A stretch of 64,000 bases of DNA from positions 1,989,001 through 2,053,000 of the forward strand of contig JAJNNQ010000016.1 in the NCBI GenBank assembly GCA_027886175.1, read 5' to 3'. How positions within the stretch are numbered: position 1 is the stretch's first letter; every line of letters starts with the position of its first letter. This document shows, one piece after another, positions 34,600-47,184 of this stretch. The notes beneath the pieces were generated by a model. It searched no databases. It was not told the origin of the DNA and saw nothing but the letters and a program-made list of their open reading frames with translations. Both the position numbers and the translations under genes were made by a program. This stretch comes from Phylloscopus collybita. Lineage: Eukaryota > Chordata > Aves > Passeriformes > Phylloscopidae.

Positions 34600-37500
34600 A
34601 AACAAATGATGAGCATGGGAGAGGAGTCAAAGGCTCCCTCTTCTGGTGTTCTGGAAAGGTTCAAATACTGAAAAATAAGCAAGGAAAAAGACCCCTTCTG
34701 TGCTTTCTTGTGGTATTTTGTGACCTCACTTAGGCCTAACCCTTACTGGCCCACCACGTCAGTCTCTTCATGTCCCCTAAATAAGCAACCTTAATGGCAC
34801 TCTGTGGAAGTGAAATGCATTTTCAAGTGCAAAATACGTTGCACTTGTAAGTAAAAGTGAGTCCTGGTTTCAGAAGGGTTCTGAGCATGGAAAATGGCAG
34901 CCCTGCCTATCCCTGCATATGACATTTCTCAGTGCTTCCCTTTGCCTCTCCTCTTTGCTGCACCCTCCTCTTGCAAAGATAATGTCGTGTCCCGAGCATT
35001 TCCCAGGCCATATGTGTGCATTGGCATGTAAACATGTTTGGGATGATTGGAGTGGCCAAGTATGCTGAGCACTCCCTCTAGGAAAGCCTGTCCAAGGCCC
35101 CAGTGCTCCTGTTGCTTTAGGTTGAGTCAGTCCAGAATTCAGAGCTTATTAGTGGTTGATTGATGGAGAAATGTGCACGAGGGGTAGCACTTCGTTGGGA
35201 ATTTTGGATGAATTTTCTAAAAACCATTATATAAAGTGTAGTACCTCTGAAATTAATAGGATTTCAGAGCATTAGAGAAGGGACTTTTTTTTTTTTTTTT
35301 CCCCTTCCATATATTTTTTTTTTCTTCACTGGAGAGCTGGCCATCACGTGGCTGTTTTTTTTCCTGTGCTGTTGGTGTGGAACTCCTGAGCAGTGTCTTG
35401 GTGGAACCTGAGGACATCAATTCTCCAGCTGCCTTCCCACAGCAGCTCCTGCCACCCAGTCAAACTGCTCGCCCGGATTAAAAACCGCAAGGCTTTCTTT
35501 CTGTGCCTCACCAGCAGCAGCAGCTCCCTGGGCCAGCTTCCTCCACAGCCCCACAAAAGGGGTTGTACCAGCATGACTGGAGCAGTGGCACGGGAATGGA
35601 AACAGGCAGCCAGTGGGGAGGGGAAGGGCTTTTTATAGCTGACACTTCTGCTGAAAGAAACGCTGCTTATCGCACTGCAGCCCTGGGCAGCAGGTGGGGT
35701 GAGCCTGCACAGGTAACGAGAGGTCAGACAGCAATGAGGGCACCTGGGGAAGAAATCTTAGCAGTAAGACCCTCCCTGAAAGGGTTTTGGGCTGTATCAA
35801 GCCTTGCTACGTTTCTTTTTTTTTTATTTTTTTTTTTTCCAAGCGAACATTTCTGGTTAGAAAAGTTTTAATTTGGAGTTATATGGTGAGCTTTTGAGTT
35901 GTTCTGTTCCGTGGTCAGTGCTGAAGGTGCAGCTGAAGTTGGTTAAGCCTCGCTGCAGCTGGGAGTCTTGCACAAAACCAGAATGGTGCAAAATTCCTTT
36001 TTAGAAATTCAGGCTTTCCTTAAAAAAAACACACCAAACAAACAAAAAATTCCCGAGAAAAAGGTTTTCTCCGTGGCTCTGGTCACCCAACAATGCAGAT
36101 ATCTCTCCATCGGGATTTGTTTGCCTGTGCTGAGGAGGCTGGAGCAGCTTGCCTTGTGGGACAGGGCAGCCATGTAGAATAAACAGGGAATAGCAGTCTC
36201 GATTTCCTTTCTTTCAGCCCGATACAAGGTGCCGAGGCACTGAAGACTATTTTGCCCTTAAGATAATTGTGAGTTGGAGAGGATCAAAGGGCTTGAGGGG
36301 GTTTTTTTGGTTGAAAGGGGATTTTCTCCATGGACAGCTGCAGTAGTGCATTAGTAGTGCAATGGATTATCTTTCCATGATCTGTAGGATCTCAACCAGC
36401 TATCGAGGGGCCCCACTGAAGGCTGCTGCTTGGGGGGAGGCAGAGTGAAAGTCTCCTAGCAGGGAGACCTGTAATGCCTGAGAGCTCGGACCACTTGACT
36501 CCCCCTGCCCCAGCAGGGTGGGTGGTGCTGGATATTCTTAGACTGCAGATAGTGCTGGGAGCATGAGGAAAAGGGAGCCCAGCACTCAGTCATGACTAGC
36601 TGCAGCTGATGCCCTGCATCCTCCCTGCTCTCCAATGGAAGTGCTTATTAAGGAATGTGAGAAGCGAGCTGATTCCAGCTGCTGTGGCATCCCGGGAAGG
36701 GCAGCGTGTAATTTGGGAGGGTGCTGCGAGTCCCTGCGTGGAACAAACTGCTCTCTGTAGTAAACATCTGACCTGCCAAATGCCTGGACTTTGTCATTTT
36801 GGGTAGCTTTGGACGATGGCTGATCTGCAAATAGCTGTGGCACTGAGAGGGTGTCCCTGCACATGCCTGGATGGGTATCTGTGTCCTCGGGGTCTGGGCT
36901 GGGGGGAGGCAGCACATCTGGCTTGGTTGTGGCAAGGGTGGCAAGAGGGGATGGGACAGGGCTCGGTGCTATCAGAGGTGGAGATCAGGTCATGCTGTGC
37001 CTCCCTGACCCGGTTTCAGGGCCGGGGGACGAGGGGGCTTGGAATGTGCGGGGCGGCAGAGCTGTCAAGGAATGCGGGTCCCCAGGTGGCCGCTTCAGTG
37101 GCTTGTGCTTAAGTCGGGCTCGAATTACATCTGTGCTGGTTAATGAGTGCTGGGCCAGCCCTGCCCTGCCAGCTCCTCCTCTGCACACCACCTCAGGTAG
37201 TGAGTGAGGGGTGACAGTAGTGTCTTGGGAGGCCTTCAACTCACCCTCCCAGCACTTTTAGAATTTTCTGTTAATTTTAATGATGGAAGCTTTATGGCTT
37301 TTTGGTTGTGGTTTGTTTTATTATATTATTTTGTGATGAACCCAGCTTTGGATTTCAGGGCTGAGGGGTTTTTTTGGGACAGGCAGTTAGAAAGAGTTGT
37401 CTTGTTTTGTAAGCAGGACTGGTTTCAGAATTTAAGGGCCGCCATATGATGTTGTGTTGTTTTTCCTTGGAGTAGCAACTACAGTTTATAATCATTGCCT

Positions 37501-39060
37501 AGTCCTTAGCCAGTTGGCAGGAAGACTGCTGTGAAGGGATTGATTATTAGTGGATGCTTCATTGTGCTGTCCAAGCCTGACTTTCTTGATCTAACCAGTT
37601 TCCTTCAGTTGGAGTGGCTCTAGTCAGCAGAGAGAAGAGAGGGAGATGTGTCTCTTCCCTCTCAGCAGCACTGTTTCTTGTTCATGGGATATACTCAGGA
37701 TGAGAAGGGTCAACAAAAAGTGTCAACACTTGAGCATTCTCATAGAAAGCCAGCTGGCTGCTGGGACTGCTCACAATTTTTCTGCTTCCTCTTGTGATTC
37801 TCTCACTATTTGTCTTTGGAGTGGTGACTTAAAACTGGTGCTGTTTGGTGTGAGCATCCTGGAGGCTCTGCCCTTTCCCTGGGAGAGGCACCGGCAGAGT
37901 GGAAACATCATCAGGAAGGTGATCTAGAAGAGCTCAGAAACACTAAGGCATGCTGGCAGCTGTGGCAATTGGGGATGAGTTAGTGTTTAAACTGGCAGTG
38001 AGGACATTCACAAGTACAGAGGCTGGAGCTTGGGCAGCAGCATCTGCCAGGCTCCTTGGATAGAAGCTGGGATGTGTCCTGCTGAACCACATCCTGCTGC
38101 AGCCTCTCTGATAAACCTGGGCTAGCTAGTTGGAAGTTGGGATGTGTGCAGCCATGCACAAAGCAGCTGTGCTGTAGTGGAGTGGCTGGTGCTGCTGTTT
38201 GGGAAAGGGAGTTTGAGCTGGGTCTGAGCAGGAGCACTTTGTGAGGAAAGGGCCAAAGGAGGAGGTGCTGTCAGGCTTGGGCTGGGCTGCACACCCCACC
38301 CTGCTGTGCTTAGGCTGAACAGTAGCAGTTGGAAGAGGACAGCTGGGCTAATGCTTGAAAAGGTGGAGGGCTGGGAGACTCCTCCACGCCAGGTCTTGGA
38401 AGCATGATCCTAACCCTCTGCTTGTGTCCTGCTTTCCTCCCCCCCTGCCAAAGCCCCTCTTGGGCTGTGTGGAAGTGTCCCAGTTCTTGCAGCTGTGTTG
38501 GTTGTAATGGGTCATTTAGTCCTGAAATCCCTGTTTAAAAGGGGCAAGTCCTTGCCTCGTGTGACAGCTGCCGCCTTGCACTTTTCCCCAGGCTGGAAAT
38601 AACTGCATATGACACAGGAGCAGAGCGTGGCATGGGGGGAGGGAGGAGGGTTTCTGGCTTCCTCTTGGTGCTATAATGGCTTTGCTGTGTGCCTCCTCTC
38701 CCATGCGGACCGTAGCAGAGCCCTGCCCCACATATTTAGCAGATCCTCAGCTGCCAGTGCCCAGGCAATGCTCTTAACAGCCTGGCACTCTCCAGGCTCT
38801 GTAGGCTCGAGTCTTCCTGTGCATCTGAGAGCAGGACAGAAGGGATGTGAGGTGCTGGTGATGCAGGACGCTTGCCTGGAGCATCAGGGAGCCTCTCTGG
38901 AGCTCTGCCCATCTGGAAGGGTGAGCCTCACTGTTCTGTGCAGAGGCAGAGACAGGGAGAGGGAAGGTGGGAATGTTGCTGCTCCCCTCTTCAAAATCCA
39001 AAGCCTTGAGCCCATGGAAACCTGGCCAGCTTTTCCTTCTAGCTGAAGGGCTGTCTCCTG
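34600..39060. other. Intron sequence, no gene recognised
   Basis: Long non-coding sequence with T runs at about 35286-35301 and 35817-35840 and A/C-rich scraps near 36020. Several 60-145 codon frames are present, but none shows a domain or intron boundaries. Confidence 0.4.
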
Positions 39061-39064
39061 ATTG

Positions 39065-39210
39065 GAATGACAGCTTTGAACTGGAAGACATTATTTCATT
39101 AGCGTGCTAATCAGATACAGAGATTACCTGATTGGCTACTTAATAATTAAATGAAGTTGCCTGTAATTCTTTGAGCACACACAGAACTAATTAAATTAAC
39201 CCTTCACTGC
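39065..39210. promoter_or_regulatory. Candidate conserved non-coding element (homeodomain-site rich)
   Basis: A dense cluster of TAAT-type cores (TTAGCGTGCTAATCAG, CTTAATAATTAAATG, ACTAATTAAATTAACC) lies in unique sequence. Such clusters are common in developmental enhancers. Conservation has not been tested, so this is inference. Confidence 0.3.
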
Positions 39211-39214
39211 CCTG

Positions 39215-42200
39215 CATGCCTGGGATGCACTTGTATGAAATGGAGAGGGCAGCTTCCCCAATGTGGGGACTGTGATCAGAAGGGGGTGGTGGTCATAGAG
39301 TGGCCACTTCAGGGCTGCTGGAGTGATCTTGTCAAGAGCCTGGAGAGGAGAAGATGATGCACTCTTAGACCCTTTCACTTGAGTTTGGCACACCTGGTAT
39401 GTGATCAGTGTGTCTGGCACTGGGCTACCAACAGATCCTGTCCCCAAATAGCCAAAAGAATGTGCTGGGCTCTGTAGATCTGATGCCAAGGCATGTGCAG
39501 TAACCCAGCCCATGGCTTAGGATCACCTGGTGAAAAGCAGAGAGGAGGAAAACCTGCACTTGACAGTTCTTCAGGAGAAACAGTCAAACAGAGACCAGAA
39601 AATGTTCTCCTCTACTTTTGAAGCATTATTCTTCCCTGTCCCCACTGGCTCACAGGCACAAGCCAGGTTCTTTCCTTGCATTTGGCAGGATTCCACCAAC
39701 TGAACTTTTTGTTGACCACCTATTTCTCTTTACTGCTGCAGTGTCCACTCCAGGAACTGCACTTTGCACACACTCACAAGGTGTCTTGGGTTATGGGTAT
39801 ATTGCCAACAATTTGAGGAGGACACAGAAGTCATGTCAGTGCCTTAACTTTCTTTTATTACAGATTGGAAAAAAAAATGAAAAGAGTAATAAACAGAAAG
39901 TTTCCTTGTGTATTCCAGCCCCAGTGCTATGCCCGAGCTTTCAGCTTCTGTAATGCTTAGAGGTGTGGCAGTTGGAAATTTATAGTGAAAGGCTGATTTT
40001 TTTGTAATGTGTGAGAGAATTGTTGCCGTGTTGAAGACACTCTGTGTTTGATCATTTCATTGCTAGGGTGAAGAGTTAGCATCTATAATTTTTTTGTATC
40101 CATTTTTAGTGCTAAGCACTGGGTTGAGGCAACAGAAAAGCTACCTTATAATAATCCAACTCTCTTCCCTTGCTGCTGCCACTGTCTCCTTCTAGACTTT
40201 GCCCATACATGTTAAAATGAAACTGTCAAATTAAGCACATTTCACTGTCATCCAGAGCTAAACTTGGCAGAGAAGAGCCCTTGGACCTTCTGGCCTAAGT
40301 TAACCACGGCTGGCTTCAGCTACCCCAGTAAGGAATTGCTGTGGCATGCAGAACAGCTTTCCCCTTCCCCGTGGTCCATGTTGCTGACTCTGTCCTCTTT
40401 TTTTCCCTGAAGATTGGTTGTAGCAGCAGTGTCCTTGGAGCCAGCAGAGGGATAAATATCTCGAGCCACTGCTTTGTCTTTAAAATCTGGCTTCCACATG
40501 ACAGGCAGCCCAAAATGCTTTCGAAAAACAGGTCAGGAGACAGAAGAAAACAGGGAGGATGGGAAACAAAAGGGCAGCTTTCAGGGTAATTAGATGGTTT
40601 CAGTGCTCCTTCTGGCAGGGAGCATTCGCTGGTGAGACATGAACCCCCTGTGCTGACTCTCTACAGATGTGGGTGTGCTGGCAGGGTTTGAAGGAAGAGC
40701 AGAGAGAACAGCCAGCGAGCCTTGGGATGTCCTTGTGTCCCTACTGATCTCTTTAGCATCTCCCCTCCCAAGCCCTTGGATCTGCTCTCCCCACAAGCCA
40801 TCCTTTGCCATCCCTCCTACACTCCCCTCTGCCTTCCTGGGTCAGGCCCAGCTCTGTGATTCCCACCTGGGACACCCAGGTCGGGTCTCTGGGAAGGTGC
40901 TGGCCCCCATTTTATGAGCCATGGACAGGCATAGGTCTCAAAAGTGTGGGTTTGGGGGAGGCAGGGACAGTGGGTACAGTGCATGCAAGGTCAAGCTGGA
41001 GCCCAGACACAGAAGCCAGTTAGGCTGTAGTGTTGTTAATATTTGGTGGTGTCCTGTTGTAAAAGGGCAGTAAGTAAGGCTGGCAGATCTGTGTCTGGCC
41101 TGTTGCTGCAGTAGAAAGCTGTTTTCAGAGAGTTTTGAAACAAAGGATATTCCAGCGTGTGGTGGAAGTGGCCATTTAAACGCATCTGACCATAAAGATG
41201 CTTGCCTGCCAGCTATTTTGATATCGAAGCTTGTTGGACTCACTCCTGTGGGCAAAACCGTGCTGGGTCAGAGCGAGCCTGAATGCTGGAGATTGGGTTT
41301 GAGGATGGAGTTCAGGGAGGCTTTTTACCTCTTGTGTCCTCCCCTTTGTTTTTGTTTATGGGTTTACAAAGCCAGATTAGCATTTCAATGTTGGAGGCAA
41401 AGCCCTTGGGCAGTGGTGGAAGGCAGCCTGGTTCAGCCGGTTTGGGATTAGTGCTCCTTTCCCAGCAGCAGCCCTTCCTTCCCAGCTCGGCTGAGGAGCA
41501 AAGCCCGAGGCTTCTCCCTGTTGGGAATGCACCCAAGCTGCAGCTATACCCCTCCAGCCTGTCTGAGGGTAGATGGGCAGTGTCACCGGGAGGGGTAATT
41601 AGCCTTCTTTTCAGGCAAGGATAATTGTTTTATTATTTTAAATGCTAGCACAAGTTCTGAGGGAATAAAAGAAATAACCCCCTGAGAGCTCCCAATCCAG
41701 AAGCCGTTCGCTTTTTCTGGTTGTGGCTGCTGCTCTAATAGGTGTCGCCTGTCCACAAGCTTGGCTTTGCTCTAATCCTGGGAATCTCAGGGTCCCGAGT
41801 CCTGTTACTTTAGTAAAACAGTGTATTGAATAGAAGTCCGTGCCCCTTTCCTCTCCCTGTCAGTCACACCAGTGCAAATTTAGGGCAAATCCAGTGGGTT
41901 CAAGTCAATGTACTCCAGACTCACGTTTTAATTGCAGAAGGTAGTGCCTCTTCTGAAACCAAAATTTTCTCTTTGGGCTGTTCTGTGTTTGTTCACCAGA
42001 GCTGGCTGCTGCTCCACGCAGTGCTCAATCCATATCCTGAGCATGCAGTGCATGGGAACAGGCTTAGGTGCTCCTGCAATGCAAGACTCTTGCGTGTGGA
42101 TGAGCTTGCAAACTCACACTCACACAAGAACCTTAAAGGGGGAGGTCGCTTAACTTATTTGTGTTTATTGCTCCTTTATTCTGAAGAAAATGTGAAGATC

Positions 42201-43730
42201 TTTTTGAAATGTTCCCTCAGTTTGATTAAATTGTTGGTGTGGCTTTTCTCCCTATGTGCAAAGATGGCACTGTATTCTTTGCTGGAAGACTCTAAAAAAA
42301 CCTTCTCAGCTTGTAGCTATGAGCAAAAAGCAGTCTGAGTCTGTGTAAAAATTATTTCTTCAGATTTGTTCCACCTTCTCAGGTGCCTCAAGTCAAGTTC
42401 TGATTTCTTTTGTTCTAATATATTTTATAACTTGCCAGTACTTTGTGCTGCCTCACTTATGCTAGGACACTGTGCACACACCTTCATTCCTCACTCCCCT
42501 GCCCATTTCTGTTTGTCTGCTGTCTGGGAGAGGAGTCGTTCAGGGTGCCAATATGTTAAGCTGTTGAGAGAATGGGGAGAGATGAGATGAAGGTATTGTT
42601 ATGCTGGAAGGTGTTAATTGGTGCTATCAGCCACTTGTTTGATTTCTAGACAATTACAGCAGTCCTTTAAGTTGTGTCTGAGCCAAGCAAATGGCACGGG
42701 CTCTGCAAGTCCCCCCATCTTTTTTCTTTTTTTTTTGAGTGCTTATTTCCCCACTGCCACTCTCAAAAATGAGCAGGGCTCTCTCTCCACCCTTGGAACA
42801 GAGGGGATGTGCCTGGGTGTTGAGGAGCTAGCTGGGTGTACTGCACAGAACTTAGCACATTGCTTGTGAGCCCTGGCCTGGCACAGGGGCTTGGCAGGGG
42901 TTGGAGAGGAGATGCTGAGTGGTGTGGAGATATTTCTGGGTTCCTTAGAAGCAGGGAAATTCATGGACTTGGGTGATGTTTCCTTCTGTCTGCTTTAGAG
43001 GCAGACACTTGACATTATTTAGGGCAGAGTCCTCCTTCAGGGCCAACACCCAGCTGCCAAATAGAACCTCTCATTTGTAGTCCAGGATTTCTGCTTGGAG
43101 AGAGGGCACATGAGAGTCTCCATTCCTGCCCCTGTAGCAGGGACAAGATCTGCAGCAGAAGAGTGGCTGGCTCCTCTGCAGCCAGAGGAGAAATCCTCTC
43201 CATAGCTGTGCTTTCCCCTGTACCTGGGAAGTAAGGAACCATCCTGATTTCCCTGATTTATTTTCCCATTTTTTCCCCGGGTACAATAAGAAGTGGGATG
43301 GGGAGTAGCACCTGCAGAAGCTTGGAGACAGGGTGCATTAATGCCTCCCTCTTCCATCCAAAGATCCAAGGCATGTTGAACATTACTTAACCAGAACTTT
43401 GTGTGGACCTCTTGGCATCCATAGACACACATGAACCCAGCCCCAAGTGCCTGCTCCTGACATTCCTTTGGTCATGGTGGGTGGAGTATTGCCACTCTGG
43501 TGTCCCTCCCTGGTGCCATGGCTTTGCTTGCTGCTTCTCCTGAATGTTCCTGCTGTGCACCTGGTCCTGTGCTATGTCACATGTGGAGAATGGAGTGAGA
43601 GAAGGCAGCTGAACAGAGAGGTGATGCTAAATGGAGGCTGAGAGCTTGAAGGTGTAAATGACCAATGAGGGCCATTGTGAGAGAAAAGTCAGCCAAGACT
43701 TCATTTCAGAAAAGACTGATAAGGAAACCC
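39215..43730. other. Intron sequence, no gene recognised
   Basis: Unique non-coding DNA. The frame of 170 codons at 41826-42338 has no recognisable domain and is regarded as chance. No repeat family stood out. Confidence 0.4.
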
Positions 43731-43734
43731 CAGT

Positions 43735-43830
43735 ACAGAATCACAAAAATGTACAGTCAGAGTGGACCTCTGGAGGTATCTTATCAAACTCTTTGTTGGA
43801 TTCAAGCTGTCACCAACAGTAGATCAGGTT
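43735..43830 (-). mobile_element. CR1 LINE 3'-end scrap (antisense)
   Basis: 'acagaatcacaaaaatgtac' followed by 'gtggacctctggaggtatct' and 'tcaaactcttt' corresponds to the reversed CR1 terminus ('agaatcacagaatg...gggacctctggagatcatc...ccaaccc'). It is short and diverged. Confidence 0.5.
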
Positions 43831-46814
43831 AACTATGGTCTGAAGAGTGCATAATTTCTCTGTTCTTTTCTATTCTCTGAATGCTTTTCTCTGTTCCTTT
43901 CCCATTTCCCCCAAAGAGACCAGAATTGTGAAAAGAGTTAAGAAATTGTTTAGCAATGCATGATCTAAAATTGCTGAAATTCAGCTTGGGCAAAAGGGGA
44001 GCTTTTAGTTCTGAAGCAGGGATGCACCTTTTGTCAGAGTTGTTTTGAAACTCCATTTGAACTGTGGCTGATGATAAGTCAGGGCTGGAAACTGCCAGTT
44101 CTTTTTTTTTTTTATTATTCTGTAGGGGATAGTGTGCCTTTGAGGGATGGTTGTTGCTTGTGCAGGAATACCTTACTTCAGGAGTCATTATGCAGGCACT
44201 CCAAATGGGACCTGTGGGTAAGCACTACACAAAATAGCAGCTGTTGCCTTGAGAGAAATGCCTTAGGCCAGACAGGAAGATTTTTATTTGTTTTATTGTT
44301 GAGAACAGAGTAGCCAAGAGTTCTGGCCTTTGGTCTTTGAATGCCTAGCTTGTTTTCATCCACTCTTACATGCCTGAAATCTGTGTGATTATCTAGTCTC
44401 TAAATCCCTATCAGCACCTTCACAGGTGTTCCAGTGCAACTCTTTTTGGGGCTACAATAAAGCAGGTCAGGCAGCTGATCTGGACAGTGGATAAAAAAAA
44501 AAACCTAAAACACCTCAACTCCCATTCCCTCCAGTTATTTTTTGCCTGGATTAGTTCCATGAGCTGGCTTATAGAGTGGCCTGGCAAGTAGTTGTGCCAG
44601 CCATACCGTGGTATGGAGTTTGGATAGGCAGTGGGGATGAGCAAAGGGGCAAGAATAATTTAGTGTTCAAAGTGGACTGTCATGTCAGACTGATCATGCA
44701 GGCATTTATCACTGTCAGTGGAAAGAAATTGAACTTTGAGAGATAAGAGGAGTCTATTTTAGAATGACATAAATCACTCTGAAGGTGTTCCCCTCTTTTC
44801 TCCATGGATGATGATGGGGAACTGAGTGTGCCAGCTCTGAAAAGACATCAAACTCAAACCTCACTTTTTGACTCTTATATTTTAATAATGATGAAAGTAT
44901 TGGCATGCCTGATTATTGTTCATAATGCTTCACCTTCAGTGCTTTTGTAAATATAGAAGATGTCACCAGCTGGAAGCAGAATCCCAAACTTCCAAACAAG
45001 GCAGTTGTGAGCTGTAGTGATGCCATGAAAATCCAGCTGCTAACCATATAAGTGGTTGAAGTGCTAAATATTAGCTCTGGGGAAAGAAAAAAAAGCACTT
45101 GTAACCACTGCCCACTGCCTTACCTTTGGGTAAGGCTGCCCAGAAAATGGTGGTGTTCCTGCAGACTTTTGAGCATTTCTGTCCTGCAGTGCTGCATTCA
45201 AAGACCAATAGTGCCTGCTAATGTAATTTGTATTTGATCTCAGGTGGTGGTGATGGTAGAGAACGTGCCTGCTTCAAATCACCACTGTGACATGATAGTG
45301 AGGGGTTTGTTGTACATTATTGGGTGGGTTTTTTTGGGTTTTTTTGGGGTTGAAACCGATGCTAAATGATTACAAATCAGGAGACACTGCAACCTTTAAT
45401 TGAGTGCCTTGTACCTGTAGATGATGATTGGTTTTAATTACAGGGTCATGTTTTTCCATGGGCTTGCTCTGTAGGGTGGGTGGTGCTGAGAGGACAAACC
45501 AAGGCTGTGCACTGAAGGAAGCTGTTGGCTCTGTGGTTCTCACCTTGTTTGCTAAAGAGGCTTGGAAGTGGGCAGGGTATGAGAGATGGAGGCTGCCACA
45601 GGAAAAGAAAGGATGTCTGTTGGTTACATGAGGGTGTAGTGCTCTATCTGTCTAGCCAGAGGCAAGGCAGATGGGAGGTCCACAACTTTCCCCTCTTCTG
45701 CCCTAAAAGATGACAGCTCCTCTTCATCCACCAGTTTAATTTTGTGGGGCTGTGCTTGTACAGGGAGGAGGGGGAATGATCTGGGTTTCAGGAGCTAGAT
45801 TTTGGAGGGATTTTAGTTTGTTTTTCTTTTTCAACTGAAGTTACTTAGGTTGTCTGGCTTACAATAAAGCCCTAAAATGAGTGAATAGTTACGGGAGCAA
45901 AGGAGTAAGGATGTTTTTTTCCAACTGAAACGTGCTGATGTTAAGTTGCATTTTCAGTCTCAGCACTCATTTTTTTTTTTTTGCAGACTTATGACTCTGG
46001 GTGAGTTGCTTATGCCTCATTTCTCAGAAGAAATCTTCAATTACCTGGCTGGGTAGTGGTGTTCTTCCCCTAGAGCAGCTCAGGAGATGTGCCTCTCCTC
46101 AGCTATGGAAACAAAATGCTTCACAAACTGCTGGGGGAGCTGGGAAAGAGCTCAGGTGAAGCCAAGGAAGACTGGCATAAGTTACTGCATTGGCTGAGGC
46201 ACAGAGGGCAAAGGCTCCTTCACCCACCATTTCTGCTCAGGAGCTCCAGCTTGGGCCCTGGCTCCTTCCATGTGTCTCCATTCCCAGCAGCTGGTCATCC
46301 AGATGATCCAGACAAAGACATGTTTTTCATTTGCTGAATTAGCCAGCTGAGGAGCAGCCGTGGGTATTGGCCTGTACAGGGAGCCAAAACAGGGAGATGT
46401 ATTAAAAATGGCAGAGCTGAGCTTATGTCGGTGCTGCTCTGACATTTCTGGTTCAGCCTGCAGCTGAACTGTATGGCCAAGCTTCAGCTTTAGGAAGTCT
46501 TGAATGTTTGGTGCTGAAGTTGGAATTGGTAACAGTGCTGCAGGGAAGAGCCAGCCTCTGTCACAGCTCCTCTGGGTGGCCTCGGATAAGGCACCACACT
46601 CCTCCTTGCTTTCCCTGCCTCTGGGGTGTATTGCTGCCTTCCCACCTTCTCCCTGCCTTGGGAAAAAAATAATACCAATTAAGTCTCAGTTGTGTTTTAA
46701 ATACTGCCATAAAAATGCCAGGGATGGGGCTTGTGGGATTCTTTTTGGGAGCTGGGGGGACAATCTCAATACAGATGCGCCTCTTAAACAGAGCGGTGAG
46801 TTTTGCTGGTGCTG

Positions 46815-47180
46815 ATCAATTTTTTCCCCACCAATTTCCCATTTGTCAAATCAGATTAAAAATCATTAACTTGTAAATAGATGGAGAAAAGAGTTAATGC
46901 TTATTGGATTGAGATGCTGTGTGGAGGCCACCACAGAAAAAGGTCTGTGAAGCGATTAATAGCTTATTTGGTGGCCAGGCTCGGAAGCAATGCAGCAAAT
47001 TAGGCATAGGGATACATAAAGAATAAGAGGGATAAAAATCAATATTGAGCAGCTGTCTTTACTTCCTAGTCTCGCACTCCCATGTACTGAATGAAGCGTA
47101 ATGGAGATGTGATTACTCGTTTTATTACTATTGTAAAGGGTTTGAATAATGGGACAGACCTCAGGTTGGGTTTATAGTCC
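46815..47180. promoter_or_regulatory. Candidate conserved non-coding element
   Basis: AT-rich unique block with repeated homeodomain-like cores (CATTAACTTGTAAATAG, GCGATTAATAGC, GATTACTCGTTTTATTAC) and a GGTGGCCAGGC segment, free of simple repeats. The enhancer reading is a hypothesis based on composition. Confidence 0.3.
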
Positions 47181-47184
47181 TGAA

